Positions 34,545 to 43,178 of a DNA stretch of 64,000 nt are shown piece after piece; positions within the stretch are counted from its first letter, which is position 1, and the number at the start of each line of letters is the position of its first letter. The stretch spans positions 186,001 to 250,000 of the forward strand of contig NZ_CP114901.1 of the NCBI RefSeq assembly GCF_027497175.1, written 5' to 3'. The notes under the pieces were generated by a model. That model was not told the DNA's origin and did not search any database. It was given only the letters and a program-made list of their open reading frames with translations. A program made the translations under genes and the position numbers. Source of the stretch: Verrucosispora sp. WMMD573 (lineage in GTDB: Bacteria; Actinomycetota; Actinomycetes; Mycobacteriales; Micromonosporaceae).

Positions 34545-35039
34545 ATGCGGACGAGTGTGGAACAGACCCGACGGAACGGTGCCGGCAAGTGGTGGGCGCT
34601 TGCCGGTTTCGCGGTGGCCGTGCTGGCCGCCGCCGTGATCGGCAACCTGGCCGCGTCGGGCGCCGCCGACCAGTACGCGAACCTCGACCGGCCCGCGTGG
34701 TCGCCGCCGTCCTGGCTCTTCGGCCCGGTCTGGTCCGTCCTCTACGTGACGATGGCGGTCGCCGCCTGGCTGGTCTGGCGCCGGGTGGGCTTCGGTGCCG
34801 CCCTCGGCGCGTGGGCGGTCCAGCTCGTGCTCAACGCCGCCTGGACGCCGCTTTTCTTCGCCGGCGACCGTTATGGGCTGGCGCTCGCCGAAATCGTCCT
34901 GTTGTGGCTGGCGATCGGTGTGACCGTTCTGCTGTTCGCCCGGGCGAATCGAGTGGCGGCGGTGCTGTTGCTGCCGTACTGGGCATGGGTGACCTTCGCC
35001 GCGGCCCTCAACTACTCGATCTGGCAGCTGAACAGCTGA
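34545..35039 (+). CDS. TspO/MBR-family membrane protein
   Basis: Protein of 164 aa with five hydrophobic helices. Family motifs are strong: LDRPAWSPPSWLFGPVWSVLYVTMAVAAW, NAAWTPLFF and LPYWAWVTFAAALNYSIWQLN. The W/P-rich segment is the tetrapyrrole- and cholesterol-binding region of TspO proteins. In bacteria TspO is linked to porphyrin handling and stress. ATG at 34545 is weakly supported by GGAGA 12 nt upstream. A short GC hairpin follows. Confidence 0.9.
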   Translation: MRTSVEQTRRNGAGKWWALAGFAVAVLAAAVIGNLAASGAADQYANLDRPAWSPPSWLFGPVWSVLYVTMAVAAWLVWRRVGFGAALGAWAVQLVLNAAWTPLFFAGDRYGLALAEIVLLWLAIGVTVLLFARANRVAAVLLLPYWAWVTFAAALNYSIWQLNS

Positions 35040-35043
35040 CCGA

Positions 35044-35067
35044 CCGGGCCGCCCCCGGGCGGCCCGG
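35044..35067 (+). terminator. Terminator of the tspO-like gene
   Basis: 10-bp inverted repeat CCGGGCCGCC/GGCGGCCCGG, 4-nt loop, starting 4 bp after the stop codon. Confidence 0.6.
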
Positions 35068-35243
35068 CTGACCGTGCCGGCGGCGCCGACCGGTCCGCCA
35101 GTGTTGCCGCCCCGTCTCGGTCAGTGGACGTATCCGCTGATAGACGGTGCTCTTTCCAGTAGATGGGCGCGGATCCATGGCTGCCCGCCAGGTTTCCGGA
35201 TTGTTACTCGCTCGTGTCCCTCCAGGGGTGGACCCCGGGGAGA

Positions 35244-35257
35244 TGCAAGCGCTTACA
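35244..35257 (+). promoter_or_regulatory. LacI-type operator of the alpha-glucoside locus
   Basis: TGCAAGCGCTTACA, with a perfect AAGCGCTT core and CG centre, about 78 bp upstream of the binding-protein gene. It is the expected type of target for the LacI regulator at 38837. Confidence 0.6.
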
Positions 35258-35334
35258 TGTGAAAACGCCCATCGGACCGACGCCAGGTCAACCGGATGCG
35301 ATCCCGGCCGGCGTCGGACAGGAAGGAGGACGGC

Positions 35335-36684
35335 ATGGCGGTCTCTGCCAGGCCACGCCAGGCCCTCGCGATCGTTGGCGCGATCGGACTGGCACTCAGC
35401 GCCACCGCTTGCGGCACCGGAAGCAGCAGCAACGGCGGCAGCAGCAACGCCGATTCCGCGGAGTGCGCTCCGTACGAGGACTACCAGGGCCACGAAGGCA
35501 AGACGGTCAACATCTACTCGTCGATCCGAGACATCGAGGCCGACCGCCTGGCGGAGTCCTGGAAGCAGTTCGAGGACTGCACCGGCATCACGATCAACCA
35601 CGAGGGAAGCGGCGAGTTCGAGGCTCAGCTCCCCGTACGGGTCGACGGCGGCAACGCCCCCGACCTGGCCTTCATCCCCCAGCCCGGTCTGCTCGCCCGG
35701 TTCGCCGAGCGCAACCAGCTGAAGCCGGCCAGCGCCGAGACCAAGGCGATGGCCGATCAGAACTACTCGCCGGACTGGCTGAAGTACAGCACCGTCAACG
35801 GCACCTTCTACGGCGCACCGCTCGGGTCGAACGTGAAGTCGTTCGTCTGGTACTCGCCGAAGATGTTCCAGGAGAACGGTTGGGCCGTCCCGACCACCTG
35901 GGACCAGCTGATCCAGCTCAGCGACAAGATCGCCCAGAGCGACGTCAAGCCGTGGTGCGCCGGCATCGAGTCCGGCGACGCCACCGGCTGGCCGGCGACC
36001 GACTGGATCGAAGACGTGATGTTGCGGACGCAGACCCCCGAGGTCTACGACCAGTGGACCACGCACGAGATCCCGTTCAACGACCCGCGGGTCGCGGAGG
36101 CGCTGGACCGGGCCGGCACGATCCTGAAGAACGACAAGTACGTCAACGGTGGCTTCGGTGGGGTGCGCAGCATCGCCACCACCTCCTTCCAGGAGGCAGG
36201 CGTGCCGATCACGCAGGGCAAGTGCGCGCTGCACCGGCAGGCCTCGTTCTACGCCAACCAGTGGCCTGAGGGCACCCGGGTGGCCGAGGACGGCGACGTC
36301 TTCGCCTTCTACTTCCCGGCCATCGACCCGGCCAAGGGCAAGCCGGTGCTGGGTGGCGGCGAGTTCGTGACGGCCTTCGCCGACCGTCCCGAGGTGCAGG
36401 CGGTGCAGACCTACCTCGCCTCCGGCGAGTACGCCAACAGCCGCGCGAAGATCGGCGACTGGGTGTCCGCGAACAACAAGGTCGACCTGGCCAACGTCGC
36501 CAACCCGATCGACAAGCTGTCGGTGGAGATCCTCCAGGACGACAGCACGGTCTTCCGGTTCGACGGTTCCGACCTGATGCCCGCCGCCGTCGGCGCCGGG
36601 ACCTTCTGGAAGGGCATGGTCGAGTGGATCAACGGCGGGAACACCGCCAGCGTCCTGCAGGGCATCGAGAGCAGCTGGAAGTAG
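35335..36684 (+). CDS. aglE: ABC transporter sugar-binding lipoprotein
   Basis: Protein of 449 aa. Lipoprotein signal with a lipobox-like LSATACG (acylated Cys about residue 24), a Ser/Asn/Gly linker, then an extracellular solute-binding protein family 1 domain (VNIYSSIRDIEADRLAESWKQFEDCTGITINHEGSGEFE). The gene order binding protein - permease - permease - LacI - GH13 alpha-glucosidase matches agl-type alpha-glucoside systems, so the sugar is likely an alpha-glucoside such as maltose or trehalose-like disaccharides; the exact ligand is inferred. ATG at 35335 has AGGAGG five bases upstream. No ATPase gene is present; a shared MsiK-type ATPase elsewhere is usual in actinomycetes. Confidence 0.85.
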   Translation: MAVSARPRQALAIVGAIGLALSATACGTGSSSNGGSSNADSAECAPYEDYQGHEGKTVNIYSSIRDIEADRLAESWKQFEDCTGITINHEGSGEFEAQLPVRVDGGNAPDLAFIPQPGLLARFAERNQLKPASAETKAMADQNYSPDWLKYSTVNGTFYGAPLGSNVKSFVWYSPKMFQENGWAVPTTWDQLIQLSDKIAQSDVKPWCAGIESGDATGWPATDWIEDVMLRTQTPEVYDQWTTHEIPFNDPRVAEALDRAGTILKNDKYVNGGFGGVRSIATTSFQEAGVPITQGKCALHRQASFYANQWPEGTRVAEDGDVFAFYFPAIDPAKGKPVLGGGEFVTAFADRPEVQAVQTYLASGEYANSRAKIGDWVSANNKVDLANVANPIDKLSVEILQDDSTVFRFDGSDLMPAAVGAGTFWKGMVEWINGGNTASVLQGIESSWK

Positions 36685-36691
36685 TTCCGGT

Positions 36692-36725
36692 GGTGGGCCG
36701 GTCCGCCTGGGCGGACCGGCCCACC
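36692..36725 (+). terminator. Intra-operon hairpin after the binding-protein gene
   Basis: Perfect 15-bp inverted repeat (arms 36692-36706 and 36711-36725) between binding-protein and permease genes. Such hairpins commonly protect or partly terminate mRNA so that the binding protein is made in excess. Confidence 0.65.
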
Positions 36726-36753
36726 GGCTCTACCGAGGACCCGGGGAGGGTTG

Positions 36754-37809
36754 ATGGACTTCGACTTTGCCGAGCAGACGCCCAAGCTGATGATGCTGCT
36801 GTGGGGGTTGGTCGCCTTCGCGGTGGTGGTGGGCGGCCTGCTCGTACTGCTCGACGCGGTGCCGGCCTTCTTCGCGCGACGACGCGAGGCGCGGTACGTG
36901 GCCGCTTCCGCCAGCGGAGCACCGCTGCCCGGGGGGCGGCCCAGATCCCGTGAGGGGCTGTTCGCCACGTTCTTCCTGTTGCCGACGGTGGTGCTGCTGC
37001 TGATCGGCCTGGTCGTACCGGCGCTGCGGACCACCCTGCTGTCCTTCATGGACGGCGGCAGCCAGAACTTCGTGGGCCTGGACAACTACCGCTGGATGTT
37101 CGCCGACGACTCGATCGTGCGGGTGCTGCTCAACACCCTGATCTGGGTGACCCTGGTTCCGCTGGTCGCGACCTCCATCGGTCTGATCTACGCGGTGCTT
37201 GTCGACAAGGCCCGGCTGGAGGCGGTGGCCAAGTCGCTGATCTTCATGCCGATGGCGATCTCGTTCGTCGGCGCCAGCATCATCTGGAAGTTCGTGTACG
37301 CCTTCCGCAGCGAGGAGCAGGAACAGATCGGTCTGCTCAACCAGATCGTGGTAAGCCTCGGCGGCGCACCCCGACAGTGGCTGCTCGACTCGCCGCTGAA
37401 CACGCTGCTGCTCATCGTGATCATGGTCTGGATCCAGGCCGGTTTCGCGATGGTGGTGCTGTCCGCGGCGATCAAGGCGATCCCGGCCGACATCGTCGAG
37501 GCCGCCCGCCTCGACGGGGTGAGCCCGTGGCAGATGTTCTGGCAGATCACCCTGCCGAGCATCCGGCCGGCGCTGATCGTGGTGGTGGTCACCATCTCGA
37601 TCGCCACGCTGAAGGTCTTCGACATCGTCCGCACCTCGACCAACGGCAACTACGACACCAGCGTGATCGCCAACGAGATGTACAACCAGGCGTTCCGGTA
37701 CGGCCAGAACGGGCAGGGCTCGGCGCTCGCGGTCTTCCTCTTCGTCCTGGTGATCCCCATCGTGATCTTCCAGATCCGCAACCTGCGTCAGCAGCGACGG
37801 GAGGGCTGA
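36754..37809 (+). CDS. aglF: ABC sugar-transporter permease (MalF/AglF type)
   Basis: Protein of 351 aa with about seven hydrophobic helices; an extra N-terminal helix (LMMLLWGLVAFAVVVGGLLVLLD) stands before the basic loop and the usual six-helix core. The EAA loop that contacts the ATPase is EAARLDGVSPWQMFWQITLPSIRP. The ATG at 36754 follows GGGGAGGG closely; TTG at 36751 is an alternative. The 1-bp junction with the next gene shows tight operon structure. Confidence 0.9.
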   Translation: MDFDFAEQTPKLMMLLWGLVAFAVVVGGLLVLLDAVPAFFARRREARYVAASASGAPLPGGRPRSREGLFATFFLLPTVVLLLIGLVVPALRTTLLSFMDGGSQNFVGLDNYRWMFADDSIVRVLLNTLIWVTLVPLVATSIGLIYAVLVDKARLEAVAKSLIFMPMAISFVGASIIWKFVYAFRSEEQEQIGLLNQIVVSLGGAPRQWLLDSPLNTLLLIVIMVWIQAGFAMVVLSAAIKAIPADIVEAARLDGVSPWQMFWQITLPSIRPALIVVVVTISIATLKVFDIVRTSTNGNYDTSVIANEMYNQAFRYGQNGQGSALAVFLFVLVIPIVIFQIRNLRQQRREG

Positions 37810-37810
37810 G

Positions 37811-38776
37811 ATGACCACCACCACTCCCCCGGTCGCCGCCGGAGCACAGGAGACCAGCGGCCGGCCGACCCGTGCTGGGCGGGTGCGCAAGCGGCTGAAC
37901 ACCCACACCGCAACGATGATCGCCATCGTCATCGCGGTCGTCTGGACCATCCCGACCTTCGGTCTGCTGGTCTCCTCGTTCCGGCCGGAGAACCAGATCA
38001 AGACCACCGGTTGGTGGACATTCTTCCGCGATCCGGAGTTCACCCTTCAGAACTACCAGGAGGTGCTGTTCGGGCAGTCCGCCTCGTCCGGACAGCTCGC
38101 CAGCTACTTCATCAACTCGTTGGTGATCACTCTGCCGGCGGTGCTGTTCCCGCTCGCCTTCGCGGCCCTGGCCGCGTACGCGCTGGCCTGGATCAACTTC
38201 CGGGGCCGGGACTGGGTGTACATCGGCATCTTCGCGCTTCAGATCGTGCCGCTGCAGATGGCCCTGGTGCCGCTGCTGAGCTTCTTCTCGCGCGGAGTCA
38301 GCCTGGGCGGCATCACCCTGATGCCCGCCTGGAACCTTGACGGCGCGCAGAACTTCGCTCAGGTGTGGTTCGCGCACACCTGCTTCGCGCTGCCGTTCGC
38401 CGTGTACCTGCTGCACAACTTCATCTCGCAACTACCGAAGGATCTGATGGAGGCGGCCCGGGTCGACGGGGCCACCCACCCGAAGATCTTCCGCACCATC
38501 GTGCTGCCCCTGGTTGCCCCGGCGTTGGCCGCGTTCGGCATCTTCCAGTTCCTCTGGGTCTGGAACGACCTGCTGGTCGGGCTCATCTTCGCCGGTGGCA
38601 GCGACGTCACCGCGCCACTCACGGTCCGCCTCGCCGAACTGGCCGGCACCCGGGGCAACGAGTGGCAACGGTTGACCGCCGGAGCCTTCGTGTCGATCGT
38701 CGTACCGCTGATCGTGTTCCTGTCGTTGCAGCGCTACTTCGTCCGTGGGCTGCTCGCCGGCAGCGTCAAGGGTTGA
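37811..38776 (+). CDS. aglG: ABC sugar-transporter permease (MalG/AglG type)
   Basis: Protein of 321 aa, six hydrophobic helices. EAA loop EAARVDGATHPKIFRTIVLPLVAP. N-terminal 35 residues are hydrophilic. Start ATG is one base after the previous stop (TGAGATG). Followed by a GC hairpin. Confidence 0.9.
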   Translation: MTTTTPPVAAGAQETSGRPTRAGRVRKRLNTHTATMIAIVIAVVWTIPTFGLLVSSFRPENQIKTTGWWTFFRDPEFTLQNYQEVLFGQSASSGQLASYFINSLVITLPAVLFPLAFAALAAYALAWINFRGRDWVYIGIFALQIVPLQMALVPLLSFFSRGVSLGGITLMPAWNLDGAQNFAQVWFAHTCFALPFAVYLLHNFISQLPKDLMEAARVDGATHPKIFRTIVLPLVAPALAAFGIFQFLWVWNDLLVGLIFAGGSDVTAPLTVRLAELAGTRGNEWQRLTAGAFVSIVVPLIVFLSLQRYFVRGLLAGSVKG

Positions 38777-38781
38777 TCCGC

Positions 38782-38814
38782 CGTGGTGCCGCCGCCCACG
38801 GCGGCGGCACCACG
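38782..38814 (+). terminator. Hairpin after the second permease gene
   Basis: Perfect 15-bp inverted repeat (arm CGTGGTGCCGCCGCC, loop CAC) starting 6 bp after the stop codon. Confidence 0.7.
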
Positions 38815-38836
38815 CGGGACGTGAGCGGGGTGTCAC

Positions 38837-39871
38837 GTGACGAAGATCGACGATGTCGCCCGGCTGGCCGGCGTCTCCACGGCCACCGTCTCCCGGGCGC
38901 TGCGCGGGCTGCCCACGGTGTCGGCGGCGACCCGCAGCCGGGTGCTCGCCGCCGCCGAGCAGTTGCAGTACGCCGTGTCGCCCAGCGCCTCACGGCTGGC
39001 CGGCGGCCGGACCGGCACCGTGGCGGTGGTGGTGCCCCGGATCACCCGGTGGTTCTTCGGCGTGGTCGTCGAGGCGGCCGAGGACTTCTTCCACCGGGCC
39101 GGATACGACCTGCTGCTGCACAACCTGGGTGGGCGGGAGCAGAACCGGCAACGCGTCCTGCACGCCACCCACCTGCACAAGCGAGTGGATGCGATCATGC
39201 TGGTCGCCACCCCGCTGCGGGCCAGCGACGTGACCGCATTGGCGGCGCTGGACCTGCCCGGCGTCACGATCAGCTCCGGCACCACCGTGCCCGGCTGGCC
39301 CTGCGTACGCATCGATGACGTGGCGGCGGCGCGGACCGCCACCCGGCATCTGCTGGATCTGGGACACCGGCGGATCGCGCACATCTCCGGTGATCCCGAC
39401 GACGAACTCGCCTTCAGCGCCCACCTGGATCGGCGACGGGGGCATCGGGAGGCGTTGCGCGCGGCCGGATTGCCGCCTGACCCGAGCCTCGACGTGGAGT
39501 CCAGCTTCGACATCGCCGGCGGCACCCGGGCCACCGAGGAACTCCTCCGCCGAGGCGACCCACCAACGGCCATCTTCGCCGCCTGCGACGAGATGGCGAT
39601 GGGCGCACTGACCGCGCTGCGCGACGCCGGCCTGCGGGTTCCTCAGGACGTCAGCGTGATCGGCATCGACGACCATGCCCTCTCCGGGGTGGTGGGGCTG
39701 AGCACCATCGCCCAGCCGGCCGTCGAACAGGGCCGGCTGGCCGCGCAGTTGCTGCTCGACCCGCTCTGCGGACGGGCGGGCGACACCAACGTGATCAAAC
39801 AGGATTCGTCGGTGATCCTGAACACTCGGCTGGTCGTGCGTGATTCGACCGCGCCCGTCCGGGCAAACTGA
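38837..39871 (+). CDS. LacI-family transcriptional regulator
   Basis: Protein of 344 aa. N-terminal helix-turn-helix with KIDDVARLAGVSTATVSRALRGLPTVSAATRSRVLAAAEQL and hinge YAVSPSASRLAGG, then a periplasmic-binding-like ligand domain (TVAVVVPRITRWFFGVVVEAAED, LDLGHRRIAHISG, AIFAACDEMAMGAL, DVSVIGIDDHAL). It likely represses this locus by binding at 35244-35257 and is released by an alpha-glucoside. GTG at 38837. It lies within the operon, so it may autoregulate. Confidence 0.92.
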   Translation: MTKIDDVARLAGVSTATVSRALRGLPTVSAATRSRVLAAAEQLQYAVSPSASRLAGGRTGTVAVVVPRITRWFFGVVVEAAEDFFHRAGYDLLLHNLGGREQNRQRVLHATHLHKRVDAIMLVATPLRASDVTALAALDLPGVTISSGTTVPGWPCVRIDDVAAARTATRHLLDLGHRRIAHISGDPDDELAFSAHLDRRRGHREALRAAGLPPDPSLDVESSFDIAGGTRATEELLRRGDPPTAIFAACDEMAMGALTALRDAGLRVPQDVSVIGIDDHALSGVVGLSTIAQPAVEQGRLAAQLLLDPLCGRAGDTNVIKQDSSVILNTRLVVRDSTAPVRAN

Positions 39872-39932
39872 ACGACAGCCAGCACGCCGTCGGGGCCAAC
39901 CGGGCCGGACGGCTCGACCACGGGAGTACGCC

Positions 39933-41576
39933 CTGAACCACGACGCGACGCAGCAGACCCCGGCGACCGGTTGGTGGACGGAGGCGGTGATCTACCAGAT
40001 CTATCCCCGCTCGTTCGCCGACTCGGGTGGCGACGGCATCGGCGACCTCCCCGGGATCACCGCTCGCCTCGACCATCTGGCCCAGTTGGGCGTCGACGCC
40101 GTCTGGCTCTCCCCGTTCTATCCGTCCCCGCAGGCCGACGCCGGCTACGACGTGGCCGACTACCGGGGCGTCGAGCCGCTGTTCGGCACCCTCGCCGACG
40201 CCGACGACCTGATCGCGAAGGCTCATGCCAACGGGTTGCGGGTGATCGTCGACCTGGTGCCCAATCACACCTCCTCGGCGCACGCCTGGTTCCAGGCCGC
40301 CCTGGCCGCCGGTCCGGGCAGCACCGAGCGGGAGCGGTACATCTTCCGCGCGGGTCGCGGGCCCGGCGGCGCCGAGCCACCCAACGACTGGCAGAGCGTC
40401 TTCGGCGGCCCGGCCTGGACCCGGGTGCCGGACGGCCAGTGGTACCTGCACCTGTTCGACACCGCCCAGCCCGACCTGAACTGGGACAATCCCGAGGTCC
40501 GCGCCGAGTTCCTGGACGTGCTGCGGTTCTGGTTGGACCGGGGCGTGAACGGCTTCCGGGTCGACGTGGCGCACGGTCTGGTCAAGCAGGCCGATCTGGC
40601 CGACTGGCAGGACCCGCAGGAGATCCTCTCCGGGCAGGAGGCGGACAAGCCCCGCCCGCCGATGTGGGACCAGGACGGTGTGCACGAGGTCTACCGTGAG
40701 TGGCGGCGGCTGCTGGACGGCTACCCCGGCGAGCGGATCCTGGTGGCCGAGGCGTGGGTGGAGCCGGCGGAGCGGTTGGCCCGCTACGTACGCCCCGACG
40801 AGATGCACCAGGCGTTCAACTTCGAGTACCTGCTCGCCTCCTGGACCGCCCCCGCCCAGTACGCGGTGATCACGCGGTCGCTGGAGGCCACCGACGCGGT
40901 CGGCGCGCCCACCACCTGGGTGCTCTCCAACCACGACGTGGTACGCCACGCGTCCCGGCTCGGCCTGCCGGTAGGTACGCCCCGACCCAACGGCATCGGT
41001 GTGGGCGACGAGCAGCCGGACGCCGCCACCGGGCTGCGGCGGGCCCGGGCGGCCACCCTGCTGATGCTGGCCCTGCCCGGTTCGGCCTACCTCTACCAGG
41101 GCGAGGAACTCGGCTTGCCGGAGCACACCACCCTGCCCGACGCGGCGCGGCAGGACCCGACCTGGGAGCGCAGCGGGCACACCCAGCGGGGCCGCGACGG
41201 GTGCCGGGTGCCGATCCCGTGGGAGGCCGACGCGCCCTCGTACGGTTTCGGGCCGACCGACGCGAGTTGGCTGCCGCAGCCGCCGGTCTGGGCCGAGTAC
41301 GCGCTGGACCGTCAGCGCGGGGTGCCCGGCTCGACGTACGAGCTGTACCGGGAGGCGTTGCAGCTGCGCCGCGCGTACGGACTCGGTCGGGGCACCCTGG
41401 AGTGGCTCGCCTCCGGCGACGAGGTGCTGTCGTTCCGCAACGGCAACCTGGTGGTGTTCACCAACTTCGGCGCGGACCCGGTCGCGAAGCCCGACGGCGA
41501 GGTGGTGCACAGCAGCGCACCGCTGAACGAGGACGGTTCGGTGCCCACCGACGTGACCGTCTGGGTCAAGGTTTAG
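39933..41576 (+). CDS. aglA: GH13 alpha-glucosidase, probable CTG start
   Basis: Protein of 547 aa, GH13 alpha-amylase-type barrel. Catalytic Asp211 in GFRVDVAHG, acid Glu273 in LVAEAWVEP, Asp335 in VLSNHDVVRH; the start of the barrel reads WWTEAVIYQIYPRSFADSGGDGIGDLPGI. It should release glucose from alpha-glucosides in the cytoplasm. The best start is the CTG at 39933, because GGGAG lies 7 nt upstream and no ATG, GTG or TTG occurs in frame until strand 1 of the barrel; a GTG at 39840 inside the LacI gene lacks a ribosome site. Its 3' end overlaps the convergent MFS gene by 11 bp. Confidence 0.88.
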   Translation: MNHDATQQTPATGWWTEAVIYQIYPRSFADSGGDGIGDLPGITARLDHLAQLGVDAVWLSPFYPSPQADAGYDVADYRGVEPLFGTLADADDLIAKAHANGLRVIVDLVPNHTSSAHAWFQAALAAGPGSTERERYIFRAGRGPGGAEPPNDWQSVFGGPAWTRVPDGQWYLHLFDTAQPDLNWDNPEVRAEFLDVLRFWLDRGVNGFRVDVAHGLVKQADLADWQDPQEILSGQEADKPRPPMWDQDGVHEVYREWRRLLDGYPGERILVAEAWVEPAERLARYVRPDEMHQAFNFEYLLASWTAPAQYAVITRSLEATDAVGAPTTWVLSNHDVVRHASRLGLPVGTPRPNGIGVGDEQPDAATGLRRARAATLLMLALPGSAYLYQGEELGLPEHTTLPDAARQDPTWERSGHTQRGRDGCRVPIPWEADAPSYGFGPTDASWLPQPPVWAEYALDRQRGVPGSTYELYREALQLRRAYGLGRGTLEWLASGDEVLSFRNGNLVVFTNFGADPVAKPDGEVVHSSAPLNEDGSVPTDVTVWVKV

Positions 41577-43047
41577 CCAGCGAGTCGGGTGCGGAATCGC
41601 CGCTGGGCGGGGGTTCCGCACCCGGATCCTGCCGGGCGCGGGTGTGCAGCAGCTGCCGGACGTCGGCGATGTCCTTCGGTGAGGTGCGGGCGGCGAGCCA
41701 GTACATGACACCTGTGGGGATGAAGAAGAGCTGGAAGGCGGCCAGCCCGACGGCGTAGTTCAGCGGCGGCGGGAAGGCCACCCGCAGCCCGTGGAACGCC
41801 ACCCCGACCAGGCCGTTGCCGGCCGACCGCCCCACCCCGTTGACCAGGTTGCCGAGGCTGTAGACGGTGCCCCGGTTCTCCGGCGGGTTGACGTCGGCGA
41901 TCAACGCGAACCAGTTCGGCGAGTTCGCCGAGGTCAGCGCCAGCGCCAGCAACGCGGCGAGCAGGCTCAACCCGACCGTCGGTTCGCTGACCACGCTGCC
42001 CAGCACCGCCCGCACCACCGCGCCGGCGCCGGCGCCGTCGGGCACGTCGATGCGCATCGGCACGAAGAACAGCACCAGGTAGAACGGGAGCGCCGCGAAG
42101 ATGCCGACGGAGGCGACCAACGCCCGGCCCGAGGGCGTACGCCGTTGCAGCGCGTCGCCGATCAGCCCGCCCACGATGGAGAACACCCCACCGAGTTGGA
42201 ACAGCGCGGCGAAGACGGCGCCCACCACGATGGCGGTCGCCGTGGTGTACCCCTGCTCCTCGGCCCGCTCGCGGAAGAGCACCGGCAGCCAGACCAGCGA
42301 GCCGAAGGCGGCCTGCGCGGAGAGTCCCTGGAGGATGAGCCACCGGTTGGTCCGCCGGCCCAGGATGACGGGCAGGTCGGCCCGGCTGATCCGGTAGTCG
42401 TAGTCCTCACCGGCGGCGAGCGCGGCGGCCAGTACCGGCTCGCTCTGACCGCGCCGGATGTCGTACGTGAACAGGTAGGCCGCCGTGGCGACCAGCCCGA
42501 CCACGGTGAGCATCAGGAACGGCCGACGCCAGTCGGTCGCGCCGAGCAGCCCGCCGACGAGGCCGCCGGCCACCGTGCCGACCCCCTGGGAGAGCCCCCA
42601 GAAGCTCATCACCAGGCCCCGACGACGAGGCGTGATCAGATCGGTGACGACCGAGTAACCGACCGACCCGACCGCGCCCAGACCCACTGCGGCGAGCAGT
42701 TGCGCGGTCAGGAAGGTGGGGTAGTTCCCGGCCAGTGCGCTGCCGCCCGTACCGGCCGCCCACAGCAGTGTGCCGATCATCAGCAACGGCTTGCGGTTGG
42801 TACGGTCGCCGAAGTACGCCCAACCGACCGCCGCCACCGCGCTGACCAGGAAGCTGATCGCGGTGACCAGGCCGAGCAGCCGTTGCGGCACCTCGAAGGA
42901 GTCGGCGATCGCGCCGTACAGCGGGGGCACCAGACCGATCGCCACGTTGTCCAGCGAGGCGAGCAACACGAAGACCACGACGCTGTAGAGCCGACGCGGC
43001 GCGCTGCTGCCCCACACCCGCGCGGGTCCGCCTGTGGTCGAGGTCAT
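41566..43047 (-). CDS. MFS transporter
   Basis: Protein of 493 aa with about twelve hydrophobic helices. Major facilitator features: FGDRTNRKPLLMIG (loop 2-3, with the usual G-D-R-x-x-R/K pattern), DLITPRRRGLVMSFWGLSQGVG and a long central loop (GEDYDYRISRADLPVILGRR). Substrate unknown; place between alpha-glucoside and xylose loci suggests a sugar, but this is inference. ATG at 43047 preferred over a TTG at 43059. No clear ribosome site. Confidence 0.88.
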   Translation of the reverse strand: MTSTTGGPARVWGSSAPRRLYSVVVFVLLASLDNVAIGLVPPLYGAIADSFEVPQRLLGLVTAISFLVSAVAAVGWAYFGDRTNRKPLLMIGTLLWAAGTGGSALAGNYPTFLTAQLLAAVGLGAVGSVGYSVVTDLITPRRRGLVMSFWGLSQGVGTVAGGLVGGLLGATDWRRPFLMLTVVGLVATAAYLFTYDIRRGQSEPVLAAALAAGEDYDYRISRADLPVILGRRTNRWLILQGLSAQAAFGSLVWLPVLFRERAEEQGYTTATAIVVGAVFAALFQLGGVFSIVGGLIGDALQRRTPSGRALVASVGIFAALPFYLVLFFVPMRIDVPDGAGAGAVVRAVLGSVVSEPTVGLSLLAALLALALTSANSPNWFALIADVNPPENRGTVYSLGNLVNGVGRSAGNGLVGVAFHGLRVAFPPPLNYAVGLAAFQLFFIPTGVMYWLAARTSPKDIADVRQLLHTRARQDPGAEPPPSGDSAPDSLAKP

Positions 43048-43178
43048 GCGGGCAGCCAACCAGGACGGGATAACGAGCCGATCACCGGGCCACCCTTCGG
43101 CGCGGCCGAGATCGTGCTCGGTCCCGGATCGGGTAGCTCCTCGTCACGCGGACACCACCCGACCCGGGAACGGCGTGG

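Noticed and set aside
39795..41711. A 638-codon minus-strand open frame
   Set aside because: Antisense to the GH13 gene, low-complexity Gly/Val/Arg protein.
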